From: Microbotryum silenes-acaulis
Taxonomy: Eukaryota > Basidiomycota > Microbotryomycetes > Microbotryales > Microbotryaceae
Assembly: GCA_003665825.1 (NCBI GenBank)
Contig: QPFY01000008.1
Coordinates: forward strand, 1,054,001 to 1,118,000
Direction: 5' to 3'
Length of the DNA: 64,000 nucleotides
Shown here: positions 12,141 through 23,341 of the stretch, piece after piece
How positions within the stretch are numbered: the stretch's first letter is position 1
Layout: each line of letters opens with the position of its first letter
Notes under the pieces: generated by a model
Told to the model about the DNA's origin: nothing
The model's input: the letters and a program-made list of their open reading frames with translations, nothing else
Database searches by the model: none
Translations under genes and position numbers: made by a program

Positions 12141-14543
12141 TCACATGATGAAGGCCCAGACCTTCATGATGAAGTTCTTGGGTTTCTTCTCCACCTCCTC
12201 CTCCTCCTCGGGTCGCGATCCCGAGATCAAGTCGGACTCGCCGTAAGGAACGAGGGGACCGCCCTTGGTGAAGCGGTAGCCGAAGTAGAGGACGGGGAAG
12301 AAGAGGATGGGGAAGTACGAGGTGATGAAGGTCGCTTTGTCAAAGTGGCCGTCGATGTGCACGAAGACCTCCCATCCGTTAAAGAAGAGGACAATCGACG
12401 AGAAGATGAGGGCGTAGTAGGCCAAGAAGGGTTGCAGGGGTGCCTTGTAAACCAGGGTGTCGCGCGACAGGCCCTGCGCCTTCATCGCCCTGTTGAAACG
12501 GATGCTGTTCGGGTGAAGAGCGCGCGAATCAATAACTCGTGTTCCTTCGGTGTCACTTAGACGCATCAGCTCAGATCAACTTACTAAGTGAAGCAGATTC
12601 CGGTCCAGGTCAACAATCCGCACACCGAAGTCATGTTCGCGAACCATCCGAAAACCTCTCCCGCGGACGAGGAGCCGACCGACATGAACGAAAGGAACGA
12701 GAACAAAATACCGATGATGACGCAGATGTAAGGAAGACCCCATCGGTTGGTTTTGCGAAGAAACTTGGGCGCGTTGCCGTTTAAGGCAAGTCCATAGAGT
12801 GCGCGCGAACTGACGTACAAGTCCGACGATGCGGCCGACCAGGCGGAGGTCAACAAGCAGGCGTTGATGATCGAAGGAAGGGCGGGGATACCAGCGTTGT
12901 TGATGGCGATAACGAACGGCGACCGGGCGGCGGTGCTCACTTTGAGGTTCAGGCGAGGGTCCTGGGGGATGAGAACACGGCATAACAGAGTCAGATTCAG
13001 AACGCTTTCAGTGGTGGCAGGACGTTCCGCCTGTCGTAAGAGACTCACGTTGGAAGCGACCAAAAGACCGATGACGAAGACACCGAGAATGTAGAAGAGC
13101 AAGATTCGGACGTAGACTCGGCGGATGGCCTTGGGAAGCGTCTTCTTGGGGTTCTTGGCCTCACCAGCGGTGATGGCGACGATCTCCGTACCGATGTAGG
13201 AGAAGGCGGCTTGGATGAGGACAGCCCAGAAACCGAGGAAACGACCTTTGGCGCCTTCGACACCGAGATACTGGACGAACGCTCCAGGGTTGCGCCAGTA
13301 CCTGAAACCGATAGGGTCACCAGTTACTCCGCCGGCGTCCAAGATGATGCCCAAGATGATCAAGCCGACGATGGTCAAAACCTTGATGATGGCAAACCAG
13401 AACTCGCACTCTCCGTACATCTTGGTACCACCAACGTTAATAGCAGCAGCCTGATTGTGCGGAAACAAACATCAAGAAACCGGAAGTCAGGACAGCCGAG
13501 CAAAAAGGACAGGGCGCTTGTTTCGCACGATGGCGCTGCGAACTTACGACAACGAGGCAGACGGCGATCCAGACACCGGGGTTGACCTTGTTGTTCCAGT
13601 AACCAATAAGAACCGCAGCAGCATTGAGCTCGGCAGGCAGAACGATAGTCCAGTTGTACCAGTAATTCCAGCCCATGGCGAAAGAGAATGCGGGGTTGAC
13701 GAAGCGTTGAGCGAGCGAGATGTGGCCACCAGGGATGGGGAGCGCGGCAATCATTTCACCGAGCGAGACCATGACACCGAAGGTGATGGATCCCATAGCG
13801 GCAAAACCCATCAGCAGACCCAAAGGTCCACCGTGTCGGAGAGCGTTGGCCGTTCCCAAGAAGAGACCGGTTCCGATGACACCACCTGGTACGACGGGGC
13901 GACACAACGCACGGTCAGGACAGACTCTTCTTGCAGATTCAACGCTTGCTCTTCGCGTGCACGTAGGCACGTAGCGAGCATGTTTCGTCACTCACCAATC
14001 GAAATCATCTGGATGTGCCTCGACTTGAGTCTGATTGGGTGGCGAACGCGATAAATGGACAGGAGGCGCGAGTAGGGAGGGGTAAAATCAAGTCAGCGTA
14101 TGCCTTCGAAGATCGACTTTGGCAGAGGACTATGCCGCTGTACCACGGCTACCCGTGTTACTCGGGCAAAGACGAATGCAAATGGTAGCACGGTAAATCC
14201 GCGTCACATGGGCGGGAGTAACCTCCGCAAAGTGCAAACCACCGCGGGCAAGCGTTCACGCGATCTGCCCGTTGAGGCCGTATCGTTCGCCCCCGATTCT
14301 CCGAAGAGCACGGTATAGCAGAGCAGGCTATGGGCATGATGCCGCGAAGATGGCGCCAAAAGCCGCCTCGAACTGTAGTGTGTTAAGAAAGGTGGGTATG
14401 GTGACTCACTGTCGTTGCAGGGGCGCATTGTCTCCGGTCATTTGGTCCAGGGGCTGGCCGCCCTGGGGGTAGGCGGTGGCAGTGGGTCCATCGATCGACT
14501 CGCCCTTCTCGTAGTCGGTGTTATCCTTGAATTGATTCGACAT
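12141..14543 (-). CDS. amino acid permease (YAT/AAP family)
   Basis: Plasma-membrane proton-coupled amino acid importer of the APC superfamily. Six exons (14543-14410, 14030-13996, 13885-13548, 13450-13049, 12961-12585, 12504-12141) join in phase to 549 residues, the normal length for 12-TM fungal permeases. Exon 2 is only 35 nt and encodes LKSRHIQMISIG, the conserved cytosolic lead into TM1. Exon 3 holds GGVIGTGLFLGT (TM1) and the MVSLGEM loop. Exon 4 holds FSYIGTEIVAITAGEAKNP, a family hallmark. Later segments include SAASSDLYVSSRALYGLA and YIRFNRAMKAQG. The tail is acidic and charged (EEEEVEKKPKN). Exact substrate specificity cannot be read. The gene lies between two inverted MITEs and has a truncated copy of its own exon 3 downstream. 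Confidence 0.95.
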
Positions 14544-15032
14544 GCTATATACGGTCAAGTTCAATCGAGACGGAACGAGATCAGATCCGCCAAGTGGGCG
14601 ACGGGGCGGAGCAGCCATAGAAACAAGGGAGAGTCAAGGGGATCAGTTCAGGGCTCGTGTTGTCTCACACAGAAGGGAGCTGAAGGGAAGGATCGCCTGG
14701 TCGGGAAAAGCCAACCAAGATCACTCTTGCTCAGGCGCGCGCCAGATGTACCACTTACCTGACGGAGGCCGGATGTCGATGCGGAGGATGATATGCAAAG
14801 GAAGGAGACAAAAGGCAAGAGGGAATCCACCACGAAGCGGGGTGAGATACGACCGCGAAAAAGGAGAGACCGGGCCGCTCTCGCGTTTTTCCTTAGATCG
14901 CGAGAGTTGTCTGGAAACGCGGGGACTATCGCGACGAGTCTCGCACTGCGAGAGCCAATGGCATCGGAGCTTTGGAATTCGGCCATTTGGGCCCTGGGTC
15001 GTTGACCAATTTAACTTAACTGAGATTGGCCC
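14544..15032. other. permease upstream region
   Basis: 489 bp between the permease start and MITE copy 2, presumably its promoter. Several overlapping short frames exist, none supported. Confidence 0.45.
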
Positions 15033-15184
15033 CATCAGCAACTTTGCCACTCGCGCTTTAGTACAATTTAGTGCAATTTAGCGCACTTTAGTGCCAAAAG
15101 CGCACTTTTTGTGAAATTTAGCTCGTTTTCTATAATCTCCGGTGCGCTAAATTGCACTAAGCGCGAGTGGCAAAGTTGCTGATG
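15033..15184 (+). mobile_element. 152-bp MITE with terminal inverted repeats, copy 2
   Basis: Same element as at 10233-10384 in opposite orientation, identical apart from a G/A change near position 15063. The 5' and 3' termini are reverse complements. The flanks are CC on both sides, again consistent with at most a 2-bp duplication. Identical length (152 bp) and near-zero divergence indicate recent spread or gene conversion. Confidence 0.85.
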
Positions 15185-15563
15185 CCAGCGATCGCAGCTG
15201 GGAAGGCGTTGTTTGAATTGAGAGGCCAGCCTCGACGCGAGGTTCTCCGAGCGATTGCGCAATGTGATTGATCGGACCCTATTTAGCAGCCGAACAGCAC
15301 CGCTCCGGGGTCGACCAATTGGAGCGGCCTAATCACCCACAGGGGAATCTAGAACCCGCTCGGGTCAAGGCCTGTGGAGTCGAACTCGTTGCAACTTTCA
15401 TGAATCTGCCAGTCTTGGTAGGTCACTGAGACATTTTCTGACTATCCCAAGACAAGGTCTCGCCCTTGGGGGTTAACTTTGTATGGAGTTGCTCACATGC
15501 AACTTTCATGACTCTGCCAGTCTTGGTTGCCAATTGAGGACAATTGCCCTGAGGGGGGGATAC
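15185..15563. repeat. repeat debris with a 28-bp direct repeat
   Basis: The 28-bp sequence beginning GCAACTTTCATGA/C and ending CCAGTCTTGG occurs at 15391-15418 and 15499-15526 with one mismatch. It is followed by a G-rich tract (about 15550-15559) just before a TGTCATG sequence. It looks like the decayed 3' end of an LTR element. No coding capacity. Confidence 0.45.
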
Positions 15564-15713
15564 TGTCATGAACCAGTAATCCTGCAATTCCTTGCTTGCG
15601 TCACTGGGGGTTGGCCATACATAGTACCAAGCTGTCCACTCCTTTCAGAGTGGATATTGTACCTTTTTGAGATCAGCGTAGGCTAGTGGTAAAGCTTGGA
15701 ACCGCTCCTGACA
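15564..15713 (+). mobile_element. possible degenerate LTR
   Basis: 150-bp segment starting TGTCATGAACC and ending CTCCTGACA. The ends form a TGTCA/TGACA inverted pair and a polypurine-like tract lies immediately upstream, the arrangement expected at a 3' LTR. No second copy in the window and no clear target duplication, so this is tentative. Confidence 0.35.
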
Positions 15714-17117
15714 CTCCCGGACTCCGGTGCCTGCGCTTGCTGACATAGAAGACCTTCAAAGCAGGAAGGCTTGCCCGCGGCATGGGATCGTCGTCGAGTG
15801 CTGAGCCGGTGGCAGGGGCTGCTGAGCAGGACTGCCGGGTGTGCATCAAAACAAATTGGTCATAGGTAGGCAGGCGCCATGTAGAAAGGGGGGGGCTACC
15901 CTTATCTACATCTGCATAAATCTACATCTACATAAAAGAATGCACGACTAAATGAGGGGGGCTACCCTTATTATACATAACTTATCTTCCTGCGATCGCA
16001 CAGTATTGTGTCGAGCGCCGGACGTGGTCGCGCACTTTCTGGAACCCTTGGCAGGGACCGCGAATGTGAGCTGCTTCGTATGTGTAGATGCGTCTCACAG
16101 TCGGAGCTCGCTGGATTTTCAACGAACCTGCTACCAGCCTGCCGCTTCGATACTCTAGATGGTACCTCCTAAGGGGCCTCTACAGAAACGATCAATTTGC
16201 TAGCTACCTTCCAATAGTATGTGGCGCCCGAACGAAGAATTGGCCTTTTGCCTATCGTCCCCGGATTCTCCCCCGGACGGCCTGTCGACCCGCCGGTCCG
16301 TAGGACGGCGGAAATTAAAAAGCTGGGCCTACCCAGGTACCAAGGTCTGTGGAGGAGCGCGATATAAGTCGGAGGTAGGCACTTTGGAACCTCGCCTGCC
16401 ACCGACCTAGGTATGCGGGCAATCGGATTGAAGTGTCGGGAGTCTGGACGTCTACAGCCTATCAGTCCCGAAGCTGCGTTCTGCATACAGATACTCACCT
16501 ACGTAGGTACATGAACGCTCCGTTCGGCGGCTTTGCCAATACGTCCTCATACCTGTGAGATCTCGAGACGTTGTTTCGCATCAACGTAGCTTCCGGCTTG
16601 AAGCGAGATTCAGCAGGCGCGAAGATTTCGCCATGCCCGGCCCGATGATCTTCTCACCAGTGGCGAGCGTAGTTTTAGCCCCTTCACTTCTTGGAACTCT
16701 TCCCTTGCATCGCGTGTGAATCGCCACTTTTCTCGCTGCTCTTTCTGCGGGTGAGAGCTCTTAGTCCGCCGGCTCAACAGGGCTTAACTCGATGGAGTGA
16801 CATATCGAAGTACACTGCGGTGCAAATCCAACTAGTACTCTCTTCGCTGAACGTGATTTCACTGCAGACGATCGGTCCCATCTCCACCTCAGCTCACTCA
16901 CGATACATGCCAGTAGTGAGAGGTGACCACTGAGTACTGAGTGCTGAAGAAACCTGAAAGTTGTTCGGCTGATCCCACTCGTGCACCGCTGGACCATGTA
17001 CTAGGGCGAGCGCACGCCTGCCGGAGCCTGGCGGCACACTGCGGCGCCAAGTGTGCCGCCGCCTTTCGGCCGAGAATGGCAGGGAAGGCTTGAGCTCGAG
17101 CGGTTCGGCCAGTACGG
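15714..17117. other. gene-poor, repeat-derived stretch
   Basis: About 1.4 kb without a supported gene. GGGGGGCTACCCTTA occurs at 15890-15904 and again at 15955-15969, with TACAT/CATAAA-rich sequence between. The rest shows no motif I recognise. Confidence 0.45.
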
Positions 17118-17775
17118 GAAGGTTCAACTGTGTTGCAGGCGGTGGAGACGATTGTTGACGAACGAGAAACGGCAGCGGCAGAAGCAAGGGACAACATGGC
17201 AATTGCAAAGATCCGACAAGCCGAACAGAGCAACAAGATGCGGAAAGCGGACCCGGTGTTTGTCGTCGGGGACTTGAAGGTCTTCCAGTGCAGTGGTCGA
17301 CTCTCGGGATCGACGCCTGCGGTACAAGGCGGATGGGGAAGCACGGTCAACCAAGTTCTTCCCACGGTTTGACGGGCCTTATGAAGTTCTCGCAGCACGG
17401 CCGGAAACGTCAAACTACAAGCTCAAGCTGACCCCGGGCGCCTTGAAGACGACAATGTTTTTCATGTGTCCCTGCGGCGTTGGGTGGCAAACGATGGAGA
17501 GGCCTTCTCGGGACGCCATGCAGCCGAACCAGCGGCAGTCATAGTGCAGGGAAACGGGAAGTGGGACGCATTGTGGACGAAAAGGGGAAAGGCGGAAAAG
17601 GAGGAGACTTTTGGTGAAATGGAAGGGATGGGCGGACAGCGACAACACTTGGGAGCCTCCCGGTCATCGCATCTGGAGGAAACGGCAGCGTTAGATTGGT
17701 GGGAGAAGGAGAATTGGGAAGGGGGACAAGGACAGGAAGGGGAGGGTGTAAGGACGGGAGAGGGTTTGGAATAGG
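17118..17775 (+). pseudogene. Ty3/gypsy chromovirus remnant: integrase C-terminus and chromodomain
   Basis: Three reading frames in succession match the end of a chromoviral Pol. The first has [10 protein letters not shown]...[22 protein letters not shown] (integrase C-terminal region). The next frame has [20 protein letters not shown] followed by a VSLRRWV-like segment. The last frame has [20 protein letters not shown], the chromodomain signature, at about 17609-17668. Frame changes between blocks and missing upstream reverse transcriptase, RNase H and most of the integrase show it is dead. No LTR pair was found around it. Confidence 0.8.
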
Positions 17776-18114
17776 TGGTGGAGAGTGTAAGGATGTGTAA
17801 GGCAGTTGTAAAGAGTTGTAAAGTGCGTGCGCCTAACCCTTAGGAGGAGAGGACGCGCGCATGGGCAACGTTAGTCTCTCCTTAGCGACTAATAACGTGA
17901 AGTGTCCAGGTGAGGTCAGGTGGATCAGGAAGTATTGCCATAGCAGCGACTAACGTAGAGTGTCCAGTGTCAATCCTACATACTTTGGTCCTGTTCTTAT
18001 TCGGCTCGAGCGGTTCCACTGCGCCCAGCGACCTGCCCCTGCGACAGTCTCCTGCACCTATCCAGCGACCTGTGCACCTACGACTGCGGACCTCACACCT
18101 ACACGGAATTCACC
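17776..18114. other. short intergenic with an imperfect repeat
   Basis: Upstream region of the next gene. GCGACTAA...GTGTCCAG occurs twice (17885-17909 and 17945-17967). It may be residual retroelement sequence now serving as promoter or leader. Confidence 0.4.
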
Positions 18115-20704
18115 ATGAACAAGCGTAAAGGCAAAGGACGAGAGGCCGATCCGCCGTTGGCGTCCGCGGCATCGCCAAGCCGGACCGGCGGTGGCATCGA
18201 CGCCACGATGGGCGTAGACGCCGCGCCATCAGCGACTCTGATCCCCAAGTCCCACCACAACAACGTACGACACGGACGCGGACCTCTGATCCGCGACTCG
18301 GACGATGACATGGCCATCGATGATGAGCAGGACAGTACACGTCGTCGCGGCGCTGACTACGACCACGACATCGAGCACGACCTCAACGAGGGGACTCGCT
18401 TGTTGGTGGACCGTGCACGTGAGGAGGCGGAACGGGGTGCCCTGCGTCAAGACTCTGGCCTCGATTCCGATCGACGACGGCTCATGCCCTCGCCAGGGCC
18501 AGTCGTTCGATCCTCCAGCAACAAACTCAAAAGGCGTAGAGGAGATTCGGCAGCCCAATCACAGCCGCAGCCGGAGTCACTGCACCGTTACCGCAGTCGC
18601 CCCGCCTTCGGAGCGCGCGAAATTGGGTGCTATCTGCTCGGGATCCTCGCCTTCACCAGCTTGCTTACGCTCGCTGTCGCCCATCTGTGGATTGGTCACC
18701 TCGTCTCGGAGCAGTCTAAGAAGGGCGATCTGCAGCAGATGATGCAGCGTGGGCTTATCGTCCAAGGGCCTACCGCTGTGCGTCTGACCGATGGCGATCC
18801 CAGTGACGGCTCAGCGTTTGTACTCGAGTTGGATCTGCTCGCCGGCGTCGACGTACGGAGAATGATCGGCTGGGACGATAAGCAGCACAACAAGAACTGG
18901 GTCCGGCGATTGGAGGATCGTATGGCCTCCTGGGTGACGAGACGACTCGACACGGTCAACGTCGATGTGGGTCGAATCGCAATCCGAGAATCGTACAAGA
19001 TTGAGCACCATCGAGGTGCCGCGCAGGCAAGACAGGGCTCGGCTTTGGTTGTCCTTGATCACCTCGCGCCCCTTTTCGTTCCGTTGACCTATTCCCGAGA
19101 TTCGAGTGAACCTAGGCTGGGTACACTCGCTCTGCAGCTCCCTGTCACCTTGCCGAACCCCGACGACCTGAAGGAGGTAGCGCACAAGATTTGGGATCAC
19201 CGCAAGTATGATTTGGAGGTTCAAGTCGACAATATAGCCGTCATCTTTGACGGCACCCGTGGAAGCGGCCTCTTCGGAGAAATCATGCGTCGCTTCAGTG
19301 GCAAAATGAACATCGCAACCGTTTCGCGACAAGTTGCGGGCACTGGTAAGTGCGCACTCTCCGTAGCTGCCAACAGCTAAGCGACGGCCGAGCTGAGGCT
19401 GATGCTTCCGGTGTGACTCCTTAGTGCCCGTTCTCCCTGCCGCTTCAGACCCTGCATCATTCATCGAGGTGCTCTTTTACGATATCGCCGAGCAACCTGG
19501 TCCGGACCCCAACACGACCGTAATGGGCCTCACCGCCAGAGCACGGCTGACGAACCCAGTGGCGAACGCGACAGAGGGAGGGGAAATTCCAGCTTTCGCG
19601 TGGGGCATGCCCTTCCGTTTCCCCATGGATGTCCTGCTGCCGACTCCTCCGGCAATGGTTCCTCCGCTTGCCCCCGGCGCCAAGTACGCGGAACGGGACG
19701 AAGGCATCTTGCTCGCCAAGGTTGAGGTCGCCCCTTTCCATTTCGCGGCAGGGCAAGAAACGTCCATTGTTTCTTTATCTGGTCATCTCATCCGAGCCGA
19801 CAGTCGTATCGAACGATCAGATAAGGACAAGGAACTCTCGGGCGCTCTCAGTCGGTTCTTGGCGCGCTACCTGGATGGCAAGAAGAATCAAGTTCTGGTT
19901 CGTTACGATGTGAAGGCAAACGACTGCAACTCGCGCGACGGCAAGCTGGCGCCTTTTCCACCCAGGATTGTCGCTGGCTTGGTCGAGGACGTGAGGGTGC
20001 CGTTGATCTTCCCAGGCTCGCAAGGGAAAATGCAGCTGTTCAAGAACCTCAAGATCGAAGACATGAAGATCAAGCTTTCTGGCATGTATCGTCCCCTCGC
20101 CCACGCCCTGTGGGGAAATGAAGGCGACGGACCCGAGGGCGATTTGCTTTGTTCCGGCAGGGTGGTGGGCGAGATCGACTTACCGCCGCAGTTCAAGAAG
20201 GTCGAGATGTCCCTCGACGTCAATGGTATCTGGCCAGACGTGTACGTGTATGATGGAGACCTGCCCCAATCGGTTAGGCTCAGGCGACGCGATCAGGTCA
20301 TCTTTGGCGCGCACGATCTTGTGGGGCAAGAGTTCGCAGTCAAAGCTTCTCGATACCCTCCGAACCCGACGCCTGCAAACGCCTTTGCACGTCTCCATCC
20401 TTCCTCGCTGATCGTCGCCTCGACGATCCACGTACCTGTGACCCGAACGCACAATGCGACGACGCTGATCTCGGCCAATTTCACTGATGCACCGTTGTTC
20501 CTTCTTCCTGGCCGAGGCGACGTTTTCCGACGGTTCGTCGGCAAGATCATTTTTGGTGGTCCTGGCGCCAAGGCGAGAGCGGGAGTTAGAGGCGTCAGCG
20601 CTGCAACGCTTGGTGTGGGTGGGCTAGGATCGATTGCTGTGGAAGGATTGCCGGTCGAGGGGGAGTTCTGGGTCGGCAGCGGGGGAGCCGGATTGGCCGA
20701 GTGA
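18115..20704 (+). CDS. large single-pass membrane protein, Tag1-like
   Basis: Two exons (18115-19345, 19425-20704) give 836 residues. Residues 1-180 are charged and disordered. One hydrophobic segment, about residues 164-186 (CYLLGILAFTSLLTLAVAHL), is the only membrane span. The remaining roughly 640 residues form a folded, luminal-type domain with several N-glycosylation sequons (for example NTT, NAT, NFT). This topology matches fungal proteins related to yeast Tag1, a vacuolar membrane protein implicated in ending autophagy; the same family is often labelled pre-rRNA processing protein in databases. The assignment rests on architecture and general resemblance, so it is tentative. The start is the ATG after CACC, and the intron is a standard GTAAGT...TTAG. 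Confidence 0.8.
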
Positions 20705-21935
20705 GCCCGTAATCGGCTTTGTACTATTAGAGGACATGCAAAATTCTGCGTGTTGTAGGGTTTCGATTATTTCGGTAGACATGTGTGTGTAGAAGTACCC
20801 CTTGTGACATTTTGTTCGGCATTCCAGTACGGTTAATCCTCGGACTCTGTTCTAGCCAAACAATGAGAAAACAAAGAAGAGAACACCAGACGGAGCCGCT
20901 GTGCAACGTGGTCTGATACGTGCACGTGAGAAAAAGAGAGAAAAAGCAAACACAGCGAACCCCCACACATCCCCACTTCATCTCCATCATCCCCATGATC
21001 CCATCCCTGTCCCGCCGCGTTGCCTGATTTCGGCCGAGCCAGAAATTCGAAGCTCAGCTCATAACAACGCCATTCTCTGTCGGTATTCTGAGCACCTGAT
21101 AGGTGTTATTAGGTAAGTACACCACCTGACGCCCTGCCTGCAGTGCCTAGTACTCCTGCAGGGGCGGAGCTTTGATCACACGCGCGCTAGAATAGCAACG
21201 TCCCAACGCCGCGGAGAAACGATCCAGACTCCAAACCGCGCTACGGAGATCGAGGCCCGGCCGACACCGCAATCAAGCTCGTGGCAAAGGCCCCGACAGT
21301 TCGAACGCGATGGCTCAGAGTTTAGGACCTGGACATATCTCGGCTTCGCACAGAACGGCATCCGAAAATGCTTGGGTCTGGTGCCTTGGGTCGGTAGTAG
21401 GGTAGGTATTGATTCTGGACCACTTCCCTGCAGGGAACGCCACGGCCTCTTGGCGGGTCCATCGCAGTTCGAAATCGCAGACGACGTTCAAAACGCCGAT
21501 TTAGCTCGAGACTGGCCTGAAGCCAGCGCGCCCGCGGCGTTGCGGCGTTGCGCGCAAACTCCGATATTGCGGTCTAGTCTTTCGCTCCTTCACACGAGGC
21601 TCTCGCACACGAGGCTCTCGCAATTCAACACATCGGTTACCAGCCCGCTTGCCCAAGATGCCCATCTACCACTCCGCTTGCCAGTGCGGCTTACTCCTAC
21701 CAGGTCCTACCTTCTCCTCCCTCTTCATTCCCGGCATAATTTTTAGTTGTCATCATCGTGAGTGTTCAGCTTCGACCGGGCGACGGTGCTAGTCAGGTTC
21801 ACAGTGGGCGTCTGCAACTCCTCGCGCTGACTCCGACGGTTCTCATTCAGTCGACGGGACGCGATACCGAACCCAAACTCCCACAACAGGCCCCGCCTCG
21901 ATTCCACACAACGACACACTTGCCCTTCGCACAAC
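20705..21935. other. intergenic, 1.2 kb
   Basis: 3' end of the membrane protein gene, then upstream sequence of the next plus-strand gene. The 15-bp unit ACACGAGGCTCTCGC is duplicated around 21592-21621. No supported gene. Confidence 0.45.
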
Positions 21936-22979
21936 ATGGTCATCAGTACTATTCCCATCGCGGCATCGATCTCACGCTCGCCCTTGGACCCCTTACTCCG
22001 ACGAGAAAGCTTCGCGAGCACGCCCGCACGGGCAGGCCCCTCAACGGCAGCTCGGCCCGAAGTTGTGCCGGGGTCGGCCTCGTACCCAGGCGCCTATACC
22101 GACTCCACCTCGGAACCTCATCAAATTTACCGACGCCAATCCACTTTGAACTCGTTCCCCACATTGCCTTCGAGATTCGAATCGGACTTACCTTCGCGTC
22201 GAACGCAGTCCATGTCCGGCCCGTCCGGTGGGCTCCGTCCGGGTTCTTCGATGACGACGCCCGCGACCTCCGCGCAGGTCTATGCTCGATTGTACGAGAC
22301 GTTGGTAGAAAGGTGGTCCGAACGTGCAAGGTCGATCGCTGCTAGCTCTCCTCGTGACCAGGCGGACCAAAGGCTGCCCAGCGTCGAGGGTGAGAACTCG
22401 CCAACGAGGAAACGCCGCCAAATGGAGGAGGATACCGTCGACAGCGACTCGACAGCGGAGGCGAACTCTTCAGCAAAGAAGACACGACTCGAGGAAGAGG
22501 AAGAAAAATTGGATGCGATCAAGGAGGAAGAGGAGGAGATAGTCATGGGCGGGGCCTCGGGCCAACCGAAGGCAGAAGTTCAAGAGCGACCCTGCTCGGC
22601 ACCACCATTGTTGCCCTCCCCCATGACGAGGTCAAAGACGAAGCTCGCCGACTCTTCTGCATCGGACGACGCTTTTAGAAGGTCCATCTCACCTCTGGGT
22701 AAATCCCACAAGTTTGCACCCCCTCGAGCTGCGTCACCACACGTTCTCTGCCGTCGCATCATCGCTTCTCGTCGTGGCTCCGCAACAGGGGTCAAGTCCA
22801 CGCGGCACCAGCCCGTGGTAGAAGGTCCTCGCCACTGCACTAGCACAAGACCGTGTCGCTCTGAGGCTCTCTTAGGTGTTCTTAAGAGCTTCGAACTTGT
22901 CTTGCAGACTCGGGCCCAAGGATGGAGGTTGCTAGCTGTAGAAGGGGACAAGATTGAGCTGCGCCGAGGCGGACCGTGA
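21936..22979 (+). CDS. unrecognised low-complexity protein
   Basis: Uninterrupted frame of 347 codons from ATG (context ACAACATGG). The first 110 residues are Ser/Pro/Thr-rich. A short ordered-looking stretch (VYARLYETLVERWSERARS) follows, then a bipartite-like basic motif (RKRRQ, KKTR), then a highly acidic run (EEEEEKLDAIKEEEEE). It could be a nuclear protein; no domain recognised. The last 100 codons are less convincing and may include an unrecognised intron. The copia element begins 128 bp after the stop. Confidence 0.5.
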   Translation: MVISTIPIAASISRSPLDPLLRRESFASTPARAGPSTAARPEVVPGSASYPGAYTDSTSEPHQIYRRQSTLNSFPTLPSRFESDLPSRRTQSMSGPSGGLRPGSSMTTPATSAQVYARLYETLVERWSERARSIAASSPRDQADQRLPSVEGENSPTRKRRQMEEDTVDSDSTAEANSSAKKTRLEEEEEKLDAIKEEEEEIVMGGASGQPKAEVQERPCSAPPLLPSPMTRSKTKLADSSASDDAFRRSISPLGKSHKFAPPRAASPHVLCRRIIASRRGSATGVKSTRHQPVVEGPRHCTSTRPCRSEALLGVLKSFELVLQTRAQGWRLLAVEGDKIELRRGGP

Positions 22980-23102
22980 TTTTAGTCGCCGAAGCAACGT
23001 GTATCTGCTGTAATACATCTGTGGATACCCTTTCCACACTCTTCCTTAGCGCAACAACACTTATGGGGCATATTCGTCAAGGGTGACGGAGCCCTCGAGT
23101 TG

Positions 23103-23107
23103 GAGTT
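23103..23107 (+). repeat. target-site duplication of the copia element, left
   Basis: GAGTT immediately before the 5' LTR; the same five bases follow the 3' LTR at 27101-27105. Five bp is the usual Ty1/copia duplication size. Confidence 0.9.
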
Positions 23108-23310
23108 TGTCAGAGTGTATATTGCTGTTTCATCCCACTTGTCTTCCTGATTATAAATAGTTACTAGTTGTTGATATTAGTCGCCTCGCGCGGCTCGTGC
23201 CTGCCTCGCGCGCGCTCCCTTAGCGCCTCTCTTCTTTCTCCAACTATCTTTACTATCATCTTCGGCTCTCGTACTTACGTATCTCGTGCCTCGGCTTCAG
23301 GTTCCTAAAA
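23108..23310 (+). repeat. 5' LTR of copia element
   Basis: Starts TGTCAGAGTG and ends GGTTCCTAAAA. It matches 26898-27100 over all 203 positions except a G/A and a C/T change. It has a TATAAATA-like sequence about 45 bp in, a likely promoter. Confidence 0.97.

Positions 23311-23330
<20 letters not shown>
23311..23330 (+). other. primer binding site (half-tRNA type)
   Basis: GGTTATGAGCCCAACGAGCT directly abuts the LTR. Its reverse complement contains GGGCTCATAACC, the anticodon stem-loop of methionine tRNA. Copia-group elements prime from such an internal tRNA fragment, so this is the expected site. Confidence 0.8.

Positions 23331-23336
<6 letters not shown>

Positions 23337-23341
<5 letters not shown>

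Noticed and set aside
15670..15740. tRNA-like sequence with an A-box-like motif near 15678
   Set aside because: No B-box of the GGTTCRANTCC type at the right distance and no foldable acceptor stem; probably part of the LTR-like segment.
8280..18114. horizontally acquired island or biosynthetic cluster
   Set aside because: Only one transporter gene is intact and it has the same intron style as its neighbours; no synthase, P450 or transcription factor genes are present.
21936..23107. copia insertion disrupting the preceding gene
   Set aside because: The upstream frame ends at 22979, 128 bp before the LTR, and the flanks show an ordinary intergenic insertion.
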